The position numbers and the translations under genes were made by a program. Below are positions 1 through 8,013 of a stretch of DNA of 51,668 nucleotides, piece by piece. Position 1 is the first letter of the stretch. The number at the start of each line of letters is the position of its first letter. The notes under the pieces are model-generated. The model was not told the DNA's origin. It saw nothing but the letters and a program-made list of their open reading frames with translations, and did no database searches. This stretch comes from Hominisplanchenecus_A murintestinalis (lineage in GTDB: Bacteria; Bacillota; Clostridia; Lachnospirales; Lachnospiraceae), in the NCBI RefSeq assembly GCF_943193015.1, contig NZ_CALPCM010000019.1:1-51668 (forward strand), in the 5' to 3' direction.

Positions 1-2
1 TG

Positions 3-278
3 ACTTCCAACAGGGAAAGCGGCTTCGGGAGATACGACGTAATGCTGGAGCCGAGGAAAAAAGAGTACGACGCTATCCTCATAGAGTTTAAAGTGCAGGA
101 TACGGAGGAGGAAAAGGAGCTTTCCGACACCGTCCAGGCGGCGCTGAGGCAGATAGAAGAAAAGGATTATGCCGCCGCGCTGCGGGCGAAAGGAATCCCG
201 GAGGAGCGGATACGGAAGTATGGGTTTGCGTTCCGGGGGAAGGAAGTGAAGATTGGAGACAGGATGGACGAAAAATAG
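3..278 (+). CDS. PD-(D/E)XK nuclease-domain protein, C-terminal fragment
   Basis: The reading frame is open from the window edge, so the start lies outside and only about 91 C-terminal residues are present. The segment GFGRYDVML...AILIEFKV fits the D-x(n)-(D/E)-x-K core of the PD-(D/E)XK superfamily. It matches the C-terminal domain (PDDEXK_9, formerly DUF1703) commonly fused to an AAA-ATPase-like domain in Clostridia and Bacteroidetes; these proteins are often present in many copies and their role is not well established. The tail with a predicted helix (TVQAALRQIEEKDYAAAL) and the ending YGFAFRGKEVKIG are typical of that family. Nuclease activity is inferred from the motif only. Confidence 0.7.
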   Translation, partial: TSNRESGFGRYDVMLEPRKKEYDAILIEFKVQDTEEEKELSDTVQAALRQIEEKDYAAALRAKGIPEERIRKYGFAFRGKEVKIGDRMDEK

Positions 279-339
279 AAACCCGTGTCCTGGCGACTTG
301 CAGCATTGGTAAATTGATTGTAGAAATTAAAAAAGGGGG

Positions 340-368
340 TTTACAATTCCCGGAAAGTATGATAGAAT
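340..368 (+). promoter_or_regulatory. sigma-A-type promoter of tRNA-Arg
   Basis: TTTACA at 340-345 and TAGAAT at 363-368 are separated by 17 bases. The site ends about 20 bases before the tRNA, as expected for a tRNA promoter. Confidence 0.6.
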
Positions 369-388
369 TCTTTTTGTTGTTAGGAAGT

Positions 389-462
389 GTGCGTTTAGCT
401 CAGCTGGATAGAGCGTTTGGCTACGGACCAAAAGGTCGGGGGTTCGAATCCTCTAACGCACG
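389..462 (+). tRNA. tRNA-Arg (anticodon ACG)
   Basis: The acceptor stem is GTGCGTT (389-395) paired with AACGCAC (455-461), with discriminator G462. The D arm is GCTC/GAGC (398-401, 411-414). The anticodon stem is TTTGG/CCAAA (416-420, 428-432) with loop CTACGGA, giving anticodon ACG at 423-425. The T loop is TTCGAAT. ACG, whose A34 is read as inosine, decodes CGU/CGC/CGA arginine codons. No CCA is encoded. A promoter (340-368) and a terminator hairpin (from 492) flank it. Confidence 0.97.
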
Positions 463-491
463 TTAAAGGTTTTTGTTTTGAAAAGTCCTTG

Positions 492-532
492 AAGAAGCAC
501 TCTGTAAAAGAGTGCTTCTTTGTATTGTTTCA
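492..532 (+). terminator. rho-independent terminator after tRNA-Arg
   Basis: The stem GAAGCACTCT (494-503) pairs with AGAGTGCTTC (509-518), extended by two A-T pairs, around the loop GTAAA. A T-rich run follows. Confidence 0.8.
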
Positions 533-678
533 TATTTTTCCGTTTTTTTCATATTTGTTTATCCTTTTAAAAATCTGTGTCTGTAGCAATGAAAAGAAAA
601 ATACTATTCAAATTGTCTTTGGTAATTGAATCGGATGTTTGGAGTGGAAGAAATAATCTTTGGAAATTAAAAAAGCTG

Positions 679-707
679 TTGACAAATAAAAGATAGAAAA
701 GTATAAT
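679..707 (+). promoter_or_regulatory. consensus sigma-A promoter without a following gene
   Basis: TTGACA (679-684), a 17-base spacer and TATAAT (702-707) form a perfect consensus match. No ORF with a ribosome site follows before the hairpin at 1063, so the transcript would be non-coding or a very long leader. Confidence 0.75.
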
Positions 708-1062
708 GAAAGAGTCAAATAATTGTGCACAAAAGATTTGGCAGAAAACGGAAGATGAAAGGGCTGCGATGAGGAGTAAGGCAAATTACATCACATCCCC
801 GTAGGCTTTTGTTTTCGACTGTAACCCGTAAACCTCAGATTATAGAAGAAAGGAGATTCGGCACGACCATTAAAAAATCATAATTTGAGTAAGGTTATAA
901 AGACCAGATCATGAAGTGAAATCTTAAATTCATTTACAAATATCTTATGTCGACAGGCATAAGGTTGCAAATTTACATAGGAAAAGAAAGATCCTTTAGT
1001 GAATTTTTGCATAAGCGAATATCAACTATAAATATATAAATTATGTTTTTTCATTTACAATA

Positions 1063-1107
1063 AGAACGGATATGCAGACAATAAGGTGTCGCATATCCGT
1101 TCTTTGC
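1063..1107 (+). terminator. long hairpin, possible terminator
   Basis: A perfect 13-bp stem, AGAACGGATATGC (1063-1075) with GCATATCCGTTCT (1091-1103), has an inner GACA/TGTC pairing. Only a short T run follows, so termination is plausible but not certain; the direction is ambiguous. Confidence 0.5.
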
Positions 1108-1229
1108 GTGTTTTAGGGAGGATTTATCCAAAAGCAGGTGTTCAGGAAGTCAGCAGAAAAATCAGATTCTTAGTATCTTAAAGTCATAAACCGCATGTCC
1201 GCACATATATTGTGTAAAGAGGTGAGGAC

Positions 1230-2177
1230 ATGAAGGAAAAGGACGAGTTCATCAAGATATTCTCAACAAATATTAGAAACATATTATCAAAAGTGAATAT
1301 AGATTCCGGGAGGCTTCAGGAAATCAGGCTGCGGGCGGGGAAGCCCTTGGTGCTGTCCGCGGCCGGAAAGGAATATTTTGTCACTTTGTCAGGGAGTCTT
1401 ACATCTGATTCGGAGAAAAGCTTCAGGGTGTCGAAGCGGGAGATTGAAGAAACGATGGAATATGTGGCGAATTATTCAATGTATGCATACGAAGAAGAGC
1501 TGCGCCAGGGGTTTTTGACAATCGGAGGAGGGCATCGTGTGGGAGTTGTGGGAAAAGCAGTGTCGGAGGACGGGCATATCAGGAGTATGAAATACATTTC
1601 CTGCATAAACGTGCGGATTGCCCATGAAGTCCGAGGATGTGCAGATGCGGTGATGCCGTATGTGGCAGGCAGGGGAGGCGTACGGCATACGTTGATTATT
1701 TCGCCTCCGGGATGCGGGAAAACCACGCTGCTGCGGGATATGATACGCCAGATTTCAAACGGCGGGCAGCATTGCCGGGGACGTACGGTAGGCGTGGTAG
1801 ATGAACGCTCGGAGCTGGGAGGAGCTTACAGAGGGATTCCCCAAAATGACTTAGGAATGCGTACAGATTTGCTGGATTGCTGTCCGAAAGCAGAAGGAAT
1901 GATGCTTTTGATACGTTCCATGGCGCCACAGGTAATCGCCGTAGATGAAATAGGAGGGGAGGAGGATATCCGTGCGGTTGAGACAGCGGTGAACTGTGGA
2001 TGTAGGATTTTAGCTACAGTTCATGGAAATGGCATAGAAGATATTCAGAGAAGGCCGATGCTTGGCAGACTGGTGGAAGAGAAGATTTTTGAATGTTATA
2101 TTGTCCTTCACAATTTAGGCGGCGTAGGAAAAATCCGGAACGTTTTGGACAGAAACGGGCAGGTACTGTATGTTTAA
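1230..2177 (+). CDS. spoIIIAA: stage III sporulation protein AA, ATPase
   Basis: SpoIIIAA is the AAA+/secretion-type ATPase of the SpoIIIA-SpoIIQ channel, which links mother cell and forespore during engulfment. The Walker A motif PPGCGKTT lies at residues 159-166 and Walker B VIAVDE at about 235-240. The 315-residue length is close to family size. The ATG at 1230 follows a good ribosome site, GAGGTGAGG. This is the first gene of eight in the canonical order AA-AH. The family is controlled by sigma-E; a weak sigma-E-like site (GTATCTT about 1173, CAT about 1194) is the only candidate I see. The 3' end overlaps spoIIIAB by 8 bases, implying translational coupling. Confidence 0.97.
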   Translation: MKEKDEFIKIFSTNIRNILSKVNIDSGRLQEIRLRAGKPLVLSAAGKEYFVTLSGSLTSDSEKSFRVSKREIEETMEYVANYSMYAYEEELRQGFLTIGGGHRVGVVGKAVSEDGHIRSMKYISCINVRIAHEVRGCADAVMPYVAGRGGVRHTLIISPPGCGKTTLLRDMIRQISNGGQHCRGRTVGVVDERSELGGAYRGIPQNDLGMRTDLLDCCPKAEGMMLLIRSMAPQVIAVDEIGGEEDIRAVETAVNCGCRILATVHGNGIEDIQRRPMLGRLVEEKIFECYIVLHNLGGVGKIRNVLDRNGQVLYV

Positions 2178-2688
2178 AATTGTTGGCTTATTGCTGGTGG
2201 TCTGCGGCTGTACGGCAATGGGGCTTTCTGCGGGAAACGAAATGGAACGGCGTATCCGTGAACTGCGGGAATTATTGAAGCTGCTGGAGATTTTGGAAGG
2301 GGAAATCGGATATGCGAACGCGGCGCTGGCAGAGGCGTTCCGTCATGGAGCAAGGCGCATGGCAGAACCGTTTTCTGGTTTTCTGGAGCATATGGCAGAG
2401 CATATGGACGAGTTTCGGGGGGACACGCTGGGGGAGATTTTTATGCGTCACGTGCAGGAAGATTTAAAAGGAACGGCGCTGTGCAGGAAGGATTTGGATG
2501 CGCTGACAGGATTTGGAGAACAGCTTGGGTATCTGGATGTAAAAATGCAGCTTGCGGCCATTGGGCTTTATAAGGAGCAGCTTACTCACGAATATGTCCG
2601 GGCAAGGGAGGAGTGCCGGAAAAATTCAAAATTGTACCGCTGCCTGGGGCTGATGGGAGGATTGTTTTTGGCATTAATTTTTTTCTGA
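2170..2688 (+). CDS. spoIIIAB: stage III sporulation protein AB
   Basis: This 172-residue protein has a hydrophobic N-terminal segment (about residues 4-22) and a hydrophobic C-terminus (LGLMGGLFLALIFF), with a helical middle part. That matches SpoIIIAB, a relative of the T2SS/T4P GspF-type platform proteins. It is thought to work with the SpoIIIAA ATPase in the mother-cell membrane. The start overlaps the end of spoIIIAA. Assignment rests on topology, length and position in the operon. Confidence 0.95.
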   Translation: MFKIVGLLLVVCGCTAMGLSAGNEMERRIRELRELLKLLEILEGEIGYANAALAEAFRHGARRMAEPFSGFLEHMAEHMDEFRGDTLGEIFMRHVQEDLKGTALCRKDLDALTGFGEQLGYLDVKMQLAAIGLYKEQLTHEYVRAREECRKNSKLYRCLGLMGGLFLALIFF

Positions 2689-2737
2689 ATATTTCGTGAG
2701 AGGCTTAAGGCGGCCTGATATAAGGAAGGGGAAAGGC

Positions 2738-2932
2738 ATGAGTGTAAATCTGATTTTTAAGATAGCGGCTGTGGGGATTCTTGTCTCTGTGCTCAGCCAG
2801 GTGTTAAAGCAGAGCGGGAGAGAGGAAACGGCATTCCTGACCGGGCTGGCCGGGCTTCTGGTAGTGCTTTTCTGGATACTTCCCTATATCAATCAGTTGT
2901 TTGAAAGCGTGAAAAACCTGTTTTCACTGTAA
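2738..2932 (+). CDS. spoIIIAC: stage III sporulation protein AC
   Basis: A 64-residue membrane protein with two hydrophobic helices, starting MSVNLIFKIAAVG. The ATG at 2738 is preferred over an in-frame upstream start at 2696 because AAGGAAGGGGAAAGG lies directly before it and the resulting length fits the family. SpoIIIAC is a small integral membrane component of the SpoIIIA channel complex. It sits between spoIIIAB and spoIIIAD, 49 bases after the former. Confidence 0.95.
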   Translation: MSVNLIFKIAAVGILVSVLSQVLKQSGREETAFLTGLAGLLVVLFWILPYINQLFESVKNLFSL

Positions 2933-2944
2933 GGAGGAGAAGGT

Positions 2945-3325
2945 ATGCTGAAAATAGCTATGTTTGGAATAGCCGGAATCCTTACGGCTCTGCTTTTAAA
3001 AGAGGTCAAGCCGGCATTTACGGTATTTATTAGTATGGCGGTCTGCCTGCTGATTTTTTTCTATGCGGTCAGTAAGCTGTCATATTTAAAGGACACACTG
3101 TCGGGGCTGAAGGAATATGTGGATTTGGGGGATTCCTATCTGGCTTCCCTGATGAAAATTATGGGTATCACATATATTTCTGACTTTTCGGCAAATCTGT
3201 GCAGGGATGCGGGATATCTGGCAATTGCAGGGCAGATAGAGTTTTTCGGGAAGATATCAATCCTGACGATTAGCACCCCCATAATCCTGGCGCTGCTGGA
3301 TACGATCGCCGGATTTTTGGCATGA
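2945..3325 (+). CDS. spoIIIAD: stage III sporulation protein AD
   Basis: A 126-residue polytopic membrane protein with about four hydrophobic segments, lying 12 bases after spoIIIAC with the ribosome site AAGGAGGAG. The sequence (LKEVKPAFTVFISMAVC; ISDFSANLCRDAGY) fits SpoIIIAD. Like SpoIIIAC, it is an export-apparatus-like membrane part of the mother-cell to forespore channel. Confidence 0.95.
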   Translation: MLKIAMFGIAGILTALLLKEVKPAFTVFISMAVCLLIFFYAVSKLSYLKDTLSGLKEYVDLGDSYLASLMKIMGITYISDFSANLCRDAGYLAIAGQIEFFGKISILTISTPIILALLDTIAGFLA

Positions 3326-3332
3326 GGTGGGT

Positions 3333-4469
3333 ATGAAAAGGATTGCAGTGATTTTTGGGATGGCGGTACTTCTTCTGGCGGGGACGTGGGAAGTGAAGGT
3401 TTGCGCAGCGGACGGAGGCTTGACGGAAGAATTTTTGGACGAGCTGGAGTTGGATGAAATTGATGCTTCTTTTCGGGAATTGCAGGAGAATGGCGGAGTG
3501 CGCTTTACGGATGCAGTAAAAAAGCTGATTCAGGGAGAAGTCCCGATGACCGGGGAGGGCGTCCGGCAGCTTTTGAAGGACACGCTGTTATCCCAGGTGG
3601 ACGGGAATCGCCGGACGGCAGTGCGGATCATGCTTCTGCTTACGATAGCAGGGGTGTTTACAAATTTTATAAGTGTATTTGAAAAGAGCCAGGCGGCGTC
3701 TGCCGGTTTTTATATGATGTATCTCTGCTTGTTTACGCTGCTGATGCAGGTCTTTCAGATGATGCAGCAGATAACCATGGATGCGCTGGATCGCGTGATT
3801 ACTTTTATGGAGCTTTTAATGCCTTCTTACTTTCTGGCATCCGTGTTTGCTTCAGGATCTGTGGCGGGAGCCGGATTCTATGAGGTAACGCTTGGCGTAA
3901 TCCTGATTATCCAGTGGATTTTGAAATACGCAGTTATGCCGGCAGTAAATCTGTACGTGCTGTTTTGTATGGTAAATCATCTTACGAAAGAAGACTATCT
4001 GTCAAAACTGGCGGAAATTCTGAAAACATTTGTGGAATGGATGTTAAAGACACTCATGGCAGCCGCGCTTGGATTTCAGACTATACAGCGTTTGATCCTT
4101 CCGGCTGTAGATTCCCTGAAAACAGCCGTGCTTACGAAAACAGCCGGAGCGGTACCGGGGATTGGAAATGTATTTAGTGGAGTGACAGAGGTAGTTCTGG
4201 GTTCGGCAGTGCTGATTAAAAATGCGGTGGGGGCAGCAGGAATGATTTTTCTGGCGCTGCTGTGTCTGGTGCCGCTTTTGAAACTGGGTTTTGGAGCGGT
4301 ATTTTACCGGCTGCTGGCGGCAATTGCACAGCCGGTTTCGGACAGGCGTATGGTAGACTGTGTGGGCAGTGTAGGAGAAGGGCTGGGACTGCTGATGAAA
4401 GTACTGTTGATGGTAGGCGCGTTGTTCTTTATTTCCATCGCTATGGCGGCGGCATCAATTGGCAGCTGA
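3333..4469 (+). CDS. spoIIIAE: stage III sporulation protein AE
   Basis: A 378-residue protein with an N-terminal signal peptide (MKRIAVIFGMAVLLLAG...VCA) followed by a soluble part and about six to eight membrane helices. This matches SpoIIIAE, the largest membrane component of the channel. The ATG at 3333 is chosen; a GTG at 3327 in the same frame has no ribosome site of its own, while GAGGTGG overlaps the region just before the ATG. The gene starts 7 bases after spoIIIAD. Confidence 0.95.
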   Translation: MKRIAVIFGMAVLLLAGTWEVKVCAADGGLTEEFLDELELDEIDASFRELQENGGVRFTDAVKKLIQGEVPMTGEGVRQLLKDTLLSQVDGNRRTAVRIMLLLTIAGVFTNFISVFEKSQAASAGFYMMYLCLFTLLMQVFQMMQQITMDALDRVITFMELLMPSYFLASVFASGSVAGAGFYEVTLGVILIIQWILKYAVMPAVNLYVLFCMVNHLTKEDYLSKLAEILKTFVEWMLKTLMAAALGFQTIQRLILPAVDSLKTAVLTKTAGAVPGIGNVFSGVTEVVLGSAVLIKNAVGAAGMIFLALLCLVPLLKLGFGAVFYRLLAAIAQPVSDRRMVDCVGSVGEGLGLLMKVLLMVGALFFISIAMAAASIGS

Positions 4470-4512
4470 ATAGTATCTTTTAGGCTGAAAAAAGGGAATC
4501 GGGAGGTGAAAA

Positions 4513-5034
4513 ATGGAAGCGGTTTACGGCTGGATTCGAAATATCGTGTGTTATCTTTGTCTGTTTAATATTTTTCTGCAGGCGCTTCCGGGGGAGAACT
4601 TTAAAAAATATGTCCGCTTTTTCGGAGGGCTGCTGCTTATCGTGATGGTTCTGGGACCTTTGGCGGATATGGCGAACCTGTCGGAAAGCTTTGAGCAGGC
4701 ATGGAGGCTGGGAAGCCTGAGGGAACAGGCAGAGGATATGCGCATCACAGGGCAGGGCATCGAAGAGCTGCGTGAGGATAAAATCAATGAAGCGTATCGG
4801 AAAGAGCTGAAAAGGCAGGTGGAGGATGTAGTGCGGGCGTACGGGATGGAACCAGTGAAGGTTGAGCTGCAGTTTTCAGAGAATGCAGAGGGAATCCGGG
4901 GAATTTCCGGGGCAGATCTGCAAATTTCCGGGGAGGAGGAAGATTTTGAAAAAAAAGCCTCGGATATAAAAAATGAGCTTCTGGAAGTCTATCATATTTC
5001 AGCAGGACATATAAATATCAGTATACAGGAGTAG
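4513..5034 (+). CDS. spoIIIAF: stage III sporulation protein AF
   Basis: This 173-residue protein has two N-terminal hydrophobic helices (about residues 8-24 and 32-52) and a soluble C-terminal domain. The C-terminal part (MEPVKVELQFSENA...EVYHISAGHINISIQE) resembles the ring-building fold assigned to SpoIIIAF. The ribosome site GGGAGGTG precedes the ATG at 4513. Its place between AE and AG confirms the call. Confidence 0.95.
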   Translation: MEAVYGWIRNIVCYLCLFNIFLQALPGENFKKYVRFFGGLLLIVMVLGPLADMANLSESFEQAWRLGSLREQAEDMRITGQGIEELREDKINEAYRKELKRQVEDVVRAYGMEPVKVELQFSENAEGIRGISGADLQISGEEEDFEKKASDIKNELLEVYHISAGHINISIQE

Positions 5035-5037
5035 CTT

Positions 5038-5598
5038 ATGGAAAAGGGAATCGGGAATCTCCGGCAAAAACTAAAGCATATAGATAAGAGTCAATGGCTG
5101 ATTCTGGTGCTGACGGGAATCCTGCTTCTGGTCATAGCAATGCCTGTGCCCGGGAAAGAGGAGACAGAAACCGCAGATGCCCTGCAGACAGAATCCCGGC
5201 AAAAGGAGGGGGTGGACGCGCTGGAGGAGCGGTTGGAAACTGCCCTGGGGCATGTGGCGGGAGTAGGGAAAGTCAAAGTCATGATTATGAGAAAATCCAG
5301 CGGAGAAAAAATTGTGGAGAAAGATACGCCCGTGACAGATAGAAGCACTACAGAGGAGGGCGATGATGGAAACAGGAGTTCCGTGGAAAAAGTTCAGGAA
5401 GAGTCCACGGTGTACACACAAGATGGAAACGGAGGCCGGGTGCCCTATGTAATAGAAGAAATGGAGCCGCAGATACAGGGAATCCTTGTAGTGGCGGAGG
5501 GCGGAGATAATTCTCAGGTAGTTCAGAATATTACAGAGGCAGTTATGGCATTATTCGGAGTGGAAGCGCATAAAATCAAAGTAATGAAGATGAATTAG
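5038..5598 (+). CDS. spoIIIAG: stage III sporulation protein AG
   Basis: SpoIIIAG forms a large ring in the intermembrane space with a YscJ/FliF-like ring-building motif. Here one membrane helix (about residues 19-37, WLILVLTGILLLVIAMPVP) precedes a linker and the motif around ALGHVAGVGKVKVMIMRKSSG. The C-terminal half GILVVAEGGDNSQVVQNITEAVMALFGVEAHKIKVMKM is strongly characteristic. It lies 3 bases after spoIIIAF; 186 residues. Confidence 0.96.
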   Translation: MEKGIGNLRQKLKHIDKSQWLILVLTGILLLVIAMPVPGKEETETADALQTESRQKEGVDALEERLETALGHVAGVGKVKVMIMRKSSGEKIVEKDTPVTDRSTTEEGDDGNRSSVEKVQEESTVYTQDGNGGRVPYVIEEMEPQIQGILVVAEGGDNSQVVQNITEAVMALFGVEAHKIKVMKMN

Positions 5599-5609
5599 GA
5601 GGGGGAAAC

Positions 5610-6386
5610 GTGAAAAAAATCTTTAAGAAAAATCAAATCATCATCACAGCACTGGCAGTTATGATTGCCGTAGCAGGTTACCTGAATTACTCAGGTTCAA
5701 AACTGGGGACGGAGGTGTCCGGTACGGCGGCTGACGAGAACAGTGTGAAGAAGGAGACGGAACTGTCTACGGAAACCGGGAATGACAGCGCCCTGATTGA
5801 CATTGACAGCCTGGATATGGACTTTACGGATGACAGTTTCAGTATGGAAGACGCGGCAGCGGCAGAAAATGCGGCGGCGGCACAGAATGCTTCTGCAGCC
5901 ACAGACGGTACGGCGGCAGATTTGTCGGCAGACGGCTCTGCAGAAGGACAGATAACTGATACGCCGGGTGAGGCGGTACTTACCAGCGTTCCGGGAAGTT
6001 CCGGGTTTGCGGCCGAGGCCAGGCTCTCGAGAGAACAGGTCCGTGCAAAAAACAAAGAAACGCTGCTGGAAATCATCAATAATGTAAACATAGCAGAAGA
6101 ACAGAAGCAGGATGCCTTAAACAGTATGAATCAGATGACAGAAATCGCTGAAAAGGAAGCGGCGGCAGAGCTGTTGTTGGAATCTAAAGGTTTTGCGGAT
6201 GCAGTGGTAAGTATTACAGACGGTACTGTAGATGTGGTTATCAGCCAGGTGGGTGTGACAGATGCACAGAGAGCCCAGATTGAGGATATCGTTAAGAGAA
6301 AGACGGAAATTTCTGGCGAAAATATCGTTATTACACCGATGGCCTCCCAGGAAGAGACGAGCGGCGAAACGAACGCAGAAAAATAA
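5610..6386 (+). CDS. spoIIIAH: stage III sporulation protein AH
   Basis: SpoIIIAH is the mother-cell ring protein that binds forespore SpoIIQ. The 258-residue protein has one N-terminal membrane helix (about residues 9-26), a long low-complexity Ala/Asp-rich linker (about residues 70-115), and the C-terminal YscJ/FliF-like domain (SKGFADAVVSITDGTVDVVISQVGVTDAQ). The start is a GTG at 5610 behind the strong site GGAGGGGG. It is the last gene of the operon and is followed by a terminator hairpin. Confidence 0.96.
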   Translation: MKKIFKKNQIIITALAVMIAVAGYLNYSGSKLGTEVSGTAADENSVKKETELSTETGNDSALIDIDSLDMDFTDDSFSMEDAAAAENAAAAQNASAATDGTAADLSADGSAEGQITDTPGEAVLTSVPGSSGFAAEARLSREQVRAKNKETLLEIINNVNIAEEQKQDALNSMNQMTEIAEKEAAAELLLESKGFADAVVSITDGTVDVVISQVGVTDAQRAQIEDIVKRKTEISGENIVITPMASQEETSGETNAEK

Positions 6387-6404
6387 CATAGGAACTGGAA
6401 ACGG

Positions 6405-6445
6405 GCGGCCGGTCATGGCGTTTCAGCTATGGCCGGCTGCTTTGG
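6405..6445 (+). terminator. terminator of the spoIIIA operon
   Basis: A 12-bp stem with two G-T pairs (6405-6416 with 6429-6440) is followed by TTTGG. It lies between the convergent spoIIIAH and the HAD gene and may serve both. Confidence 0.65.
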
Positions 6446-6458
6446 CATACGCCGTGTA

Positions 6459-7073
6459 TCAACAGGCATCCGGAGGAGCCAGCAGGCGTTCAAGCTGTGC
6501 AGAAGCACTTGGATAGTTTTCGAATAAGATAGTATGCAGACAGAACTCTTTGGCAGCTTCCAGATTTGGCATGGAATCATCAATGAAAACAGCGTTTTCC
6601 GGGTTAATCTGGAAACGGGTGAGCAGCGCCTGGTATATCTCCGGCTCCGGTTTGATATGTTTTATGTCACAGGACATCAGCCCGCCGTCACACAGGGGGA
6701 TAAAAGCCAGGGCATCCGGGTTTTTCCGTCGGGTGGTTTCTGCATAATTAGAGAGATAGTAAATATGGAAGCCACGCTTTTTCAGGGATGTAATCCAGGG
6801 GACGGCGTGAGAGAGCAGGGAAAGGCTGGAAGGAAAATTATCAAAGACCAGCCGGATTTCTTTTTCGTATCCGGGTGCTGCCAGGCAAAGACGGGTGAGA
6901 ATTTCCTCATCGGGAAGCGCGCTCCTGTCATATTCAGGCCAGGCAGAGTTTAAAAATACGGCCCGCCCTAAGATATCTGCGGTTTCTTTTGGAAAATGGA
7001 AACTGGCGATATATTCCTGCCAGTCAAATTTGACAAGTACCCGTCCGATGTCAAAGATAATCGTGTCAATCAT
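6459..7073 (-). CDS. HAD-superfamily hydrolase, YihX-like subfamily
   Basis: A 204-residue HAD hydrolase with motif I FDIGRVLV (nucleophile Asp8), motif III around KPEPEIY and motif IV FIDDSMPN. The second Asp of the usual DxD is a Gly, as in YihX-type sugar-phosphate phosphatases (FDxGNV). The start at 7073 is chosen because GCAAAGGAG lies just before it; the frame extends further upstream without a ribosome site and runs across the promoter. A small-molecule phosphatase is likely; the substrate is unknown. It is a single gene, convergent with spoIIIA. Confidence 0.85.
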   Translation of the reverse strand: MIDTIIFDIGRVLVKFDWQEYIASFHFPKETADILGRAVFLNSAWPEYDRSALPDEEILTRLCLAAPGYEKEIRLVFDNFPSSLSLLSHAVPWITSLKKRGFHIYYLSNYAETTRRKNPDALAFIPLCDGGLMSCDIKHIKPEPEIYQALLTRFQINPENAVFIDDSMPNLEAAKEFCLHTILFENYPSASAQLERLLAPPDAC

Positions 7074-7103
7074 GGGAATCTCCTTTGCAATCACATTTTT
7101 TTT

Positions 7104-7133
7104 AGTATACATGGGGAGAAGGCGCCCTGTCAA
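7104..7133 (-). promoter_or_regulatory. promoter of the HAD hydrolase gene
   Basis: On the minus strand TTGACA (7133-7128) and TATACT (7109-7104) are separated by 18 bases, about 30 bases before the start codon. Confidence 0.7.
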
Positions 7134-7281
7134 TTCAGGGAATGGAAATCTTGTCAATGCTGCAAAGTGCAATTTAAGAAAGTTTTCAGAAGTTTGTCAC
7201 CCGATATTCATAAATGGGGGATATACTGTCGCTGTAAAATGAAATTCCAATATATGCATAAGTTGAGGGGGAAAAGCATAT

Positions 7282-7347
7282 ATGGCAGTTAGTATGGATG
7301 TACAGAAGGAAATGGGGGTATCACATGAAATACACAACTTATTATGA
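7282..7347 (+). CDS. 21-codon upstream ORF overlapping the next gene
   Basis: The ATG at 7282 follows the strong ribosome site GAGGGGG and opens a 21-codon frame that ends inside the next gene, overlapping its start at 7325 in another frame. The peptide has no recognisable similarity. It may couple translation to the downstream gene or be fortuitous. Confidence 0.35.
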   Translation: MAVSMDVQKEMGVSHEIHNLL

Positions 7348-7945
7348 GGAAAGAAATACCATTACGGTAGGAAGATATCAGCAGCTGAAACAGAGGATGC
7401 TGGATGAAGGACAATCATATCAGACAGAAAGAATCACATTGCGTAAACTGAAATTCATCGGAAATGAGTCACAGGATTCACAGGCAGACTATTCTCTGTG
7501 CATGAAGAACGGCGATGAAGAGCAGGTTTACCTGGAGAAAAAATACATACAGAACGGGATGTACTTTAAAAGCATCCTGAAGATTTCAGGGGAAGAGTGC
7601 CGGAGGATACTGGATGGGGATTTGGAATGGATGAAAGGGCATAAGAAGAGTCTGCTGGCAGATTTTTACCGCCAGATTACACTGAATCACCTCAGCCCGG
7701 GATATCTGACAGATTATGACCGGGAGATTAATTATTCAAAGAAAGGACACCGCATTATTTTCTGCAAGAAAATCAACCGTGGAGTGGGAATTACAAATCG
7801 TCTGTTTGAAGAACCGAAGAGAGTGATACCGTGCCTGGATGAAGGGAAAATGCTTGTGACTTATCAGAGAGATGTGAAGCTGCCGAAAATTTTCAGCAAG
7901 CTGTTCAACAGCCAGGAGGAGCAGCCCCAGGAGGCGCTTTCTTAA
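7325..7945 (+). CDS. VTC/CYTH-like domain protein (putative)
   Basis: A 206-residue soluble protein. The layout resembles the polyphosphate-polymerase VTC domain of the CYTH-like tunnel fold: a basic stretch near the N-terminus (RITLRKLKFI), VYLEKKYIQNG, a segment resembling a phosphorylated-substrate pocket (DYDREINYSKKGHRIIF), then a late KMLVTYQRDVKLPKIFSKLF. The similarity is by pattern only and the protein is shorter and divergent, so function is unproven. ATG 7325 is preferred (GGGGG 8 bases before it) over ATG 7298. It stands alone, ending at a bidirectional terminator. Confidence 0.5.
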   Translation: MKYTTYYEERNTITVGRYQQLKQRMLDEGQSYQTERITLRKLKFIGNESQDSQADYSLCMKNGDEEQVYLEKKYIQNGMYFKSILKISGEECRRILDGDLEWMKGHKKSLLADFYRQITLNHLSPGYLTDYDREINYSKKGHRIIFCKKINRGVGITNRLFEEPKRVIPCLDEGKMLVTYQRDVKLPKIFSKLFNSQEEQPQEALS

Positions 7946-7970
7946 ATGCAACTAGGAATATGCTATAGAG

Positions 7971-8008
7971 AGAAAAGGAGGCACTTGAGGGTGTCTCCTT
8001 TTCTTATG
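7971..8008. terminator. bidirectional terminator
   Basis: A 14-bp stem (7971-7984 with 7991-8004, one G-T pair) has A-rich sequence on one side and T-rich on the other. It lies between convergent genes ending at 7945 and 8014. Confidence 0.8.
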
Positions 8009-8013
8009 CTGTT

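Larger units (their letters stand above)
533..1229. other. long gene-free region before spoIIIAA
   Basis: I see no convincing coding region here. It holds a consensus promoter (679-707), about 350 bases of ORF-poor sequence, a small hairpin near 945-964 (CTTATG...CATAAG) and a long hairpin at 1063-1103. Conserved blocks of RNase P RNA, tmRNA or the common riboswitches were not recognised. A weak sigma-E-like pair (GTATCTT at 1173, CAT at 1194) could drive spoIIIAA. Confidence 0.6.

Noticed and set aside
533..1229. RNase P RNA, tmRNA or a riboswitch in the gene-free region
   Set aside because: None of their conserved blocks could be recognised; only a promoter and hairpins are clear.
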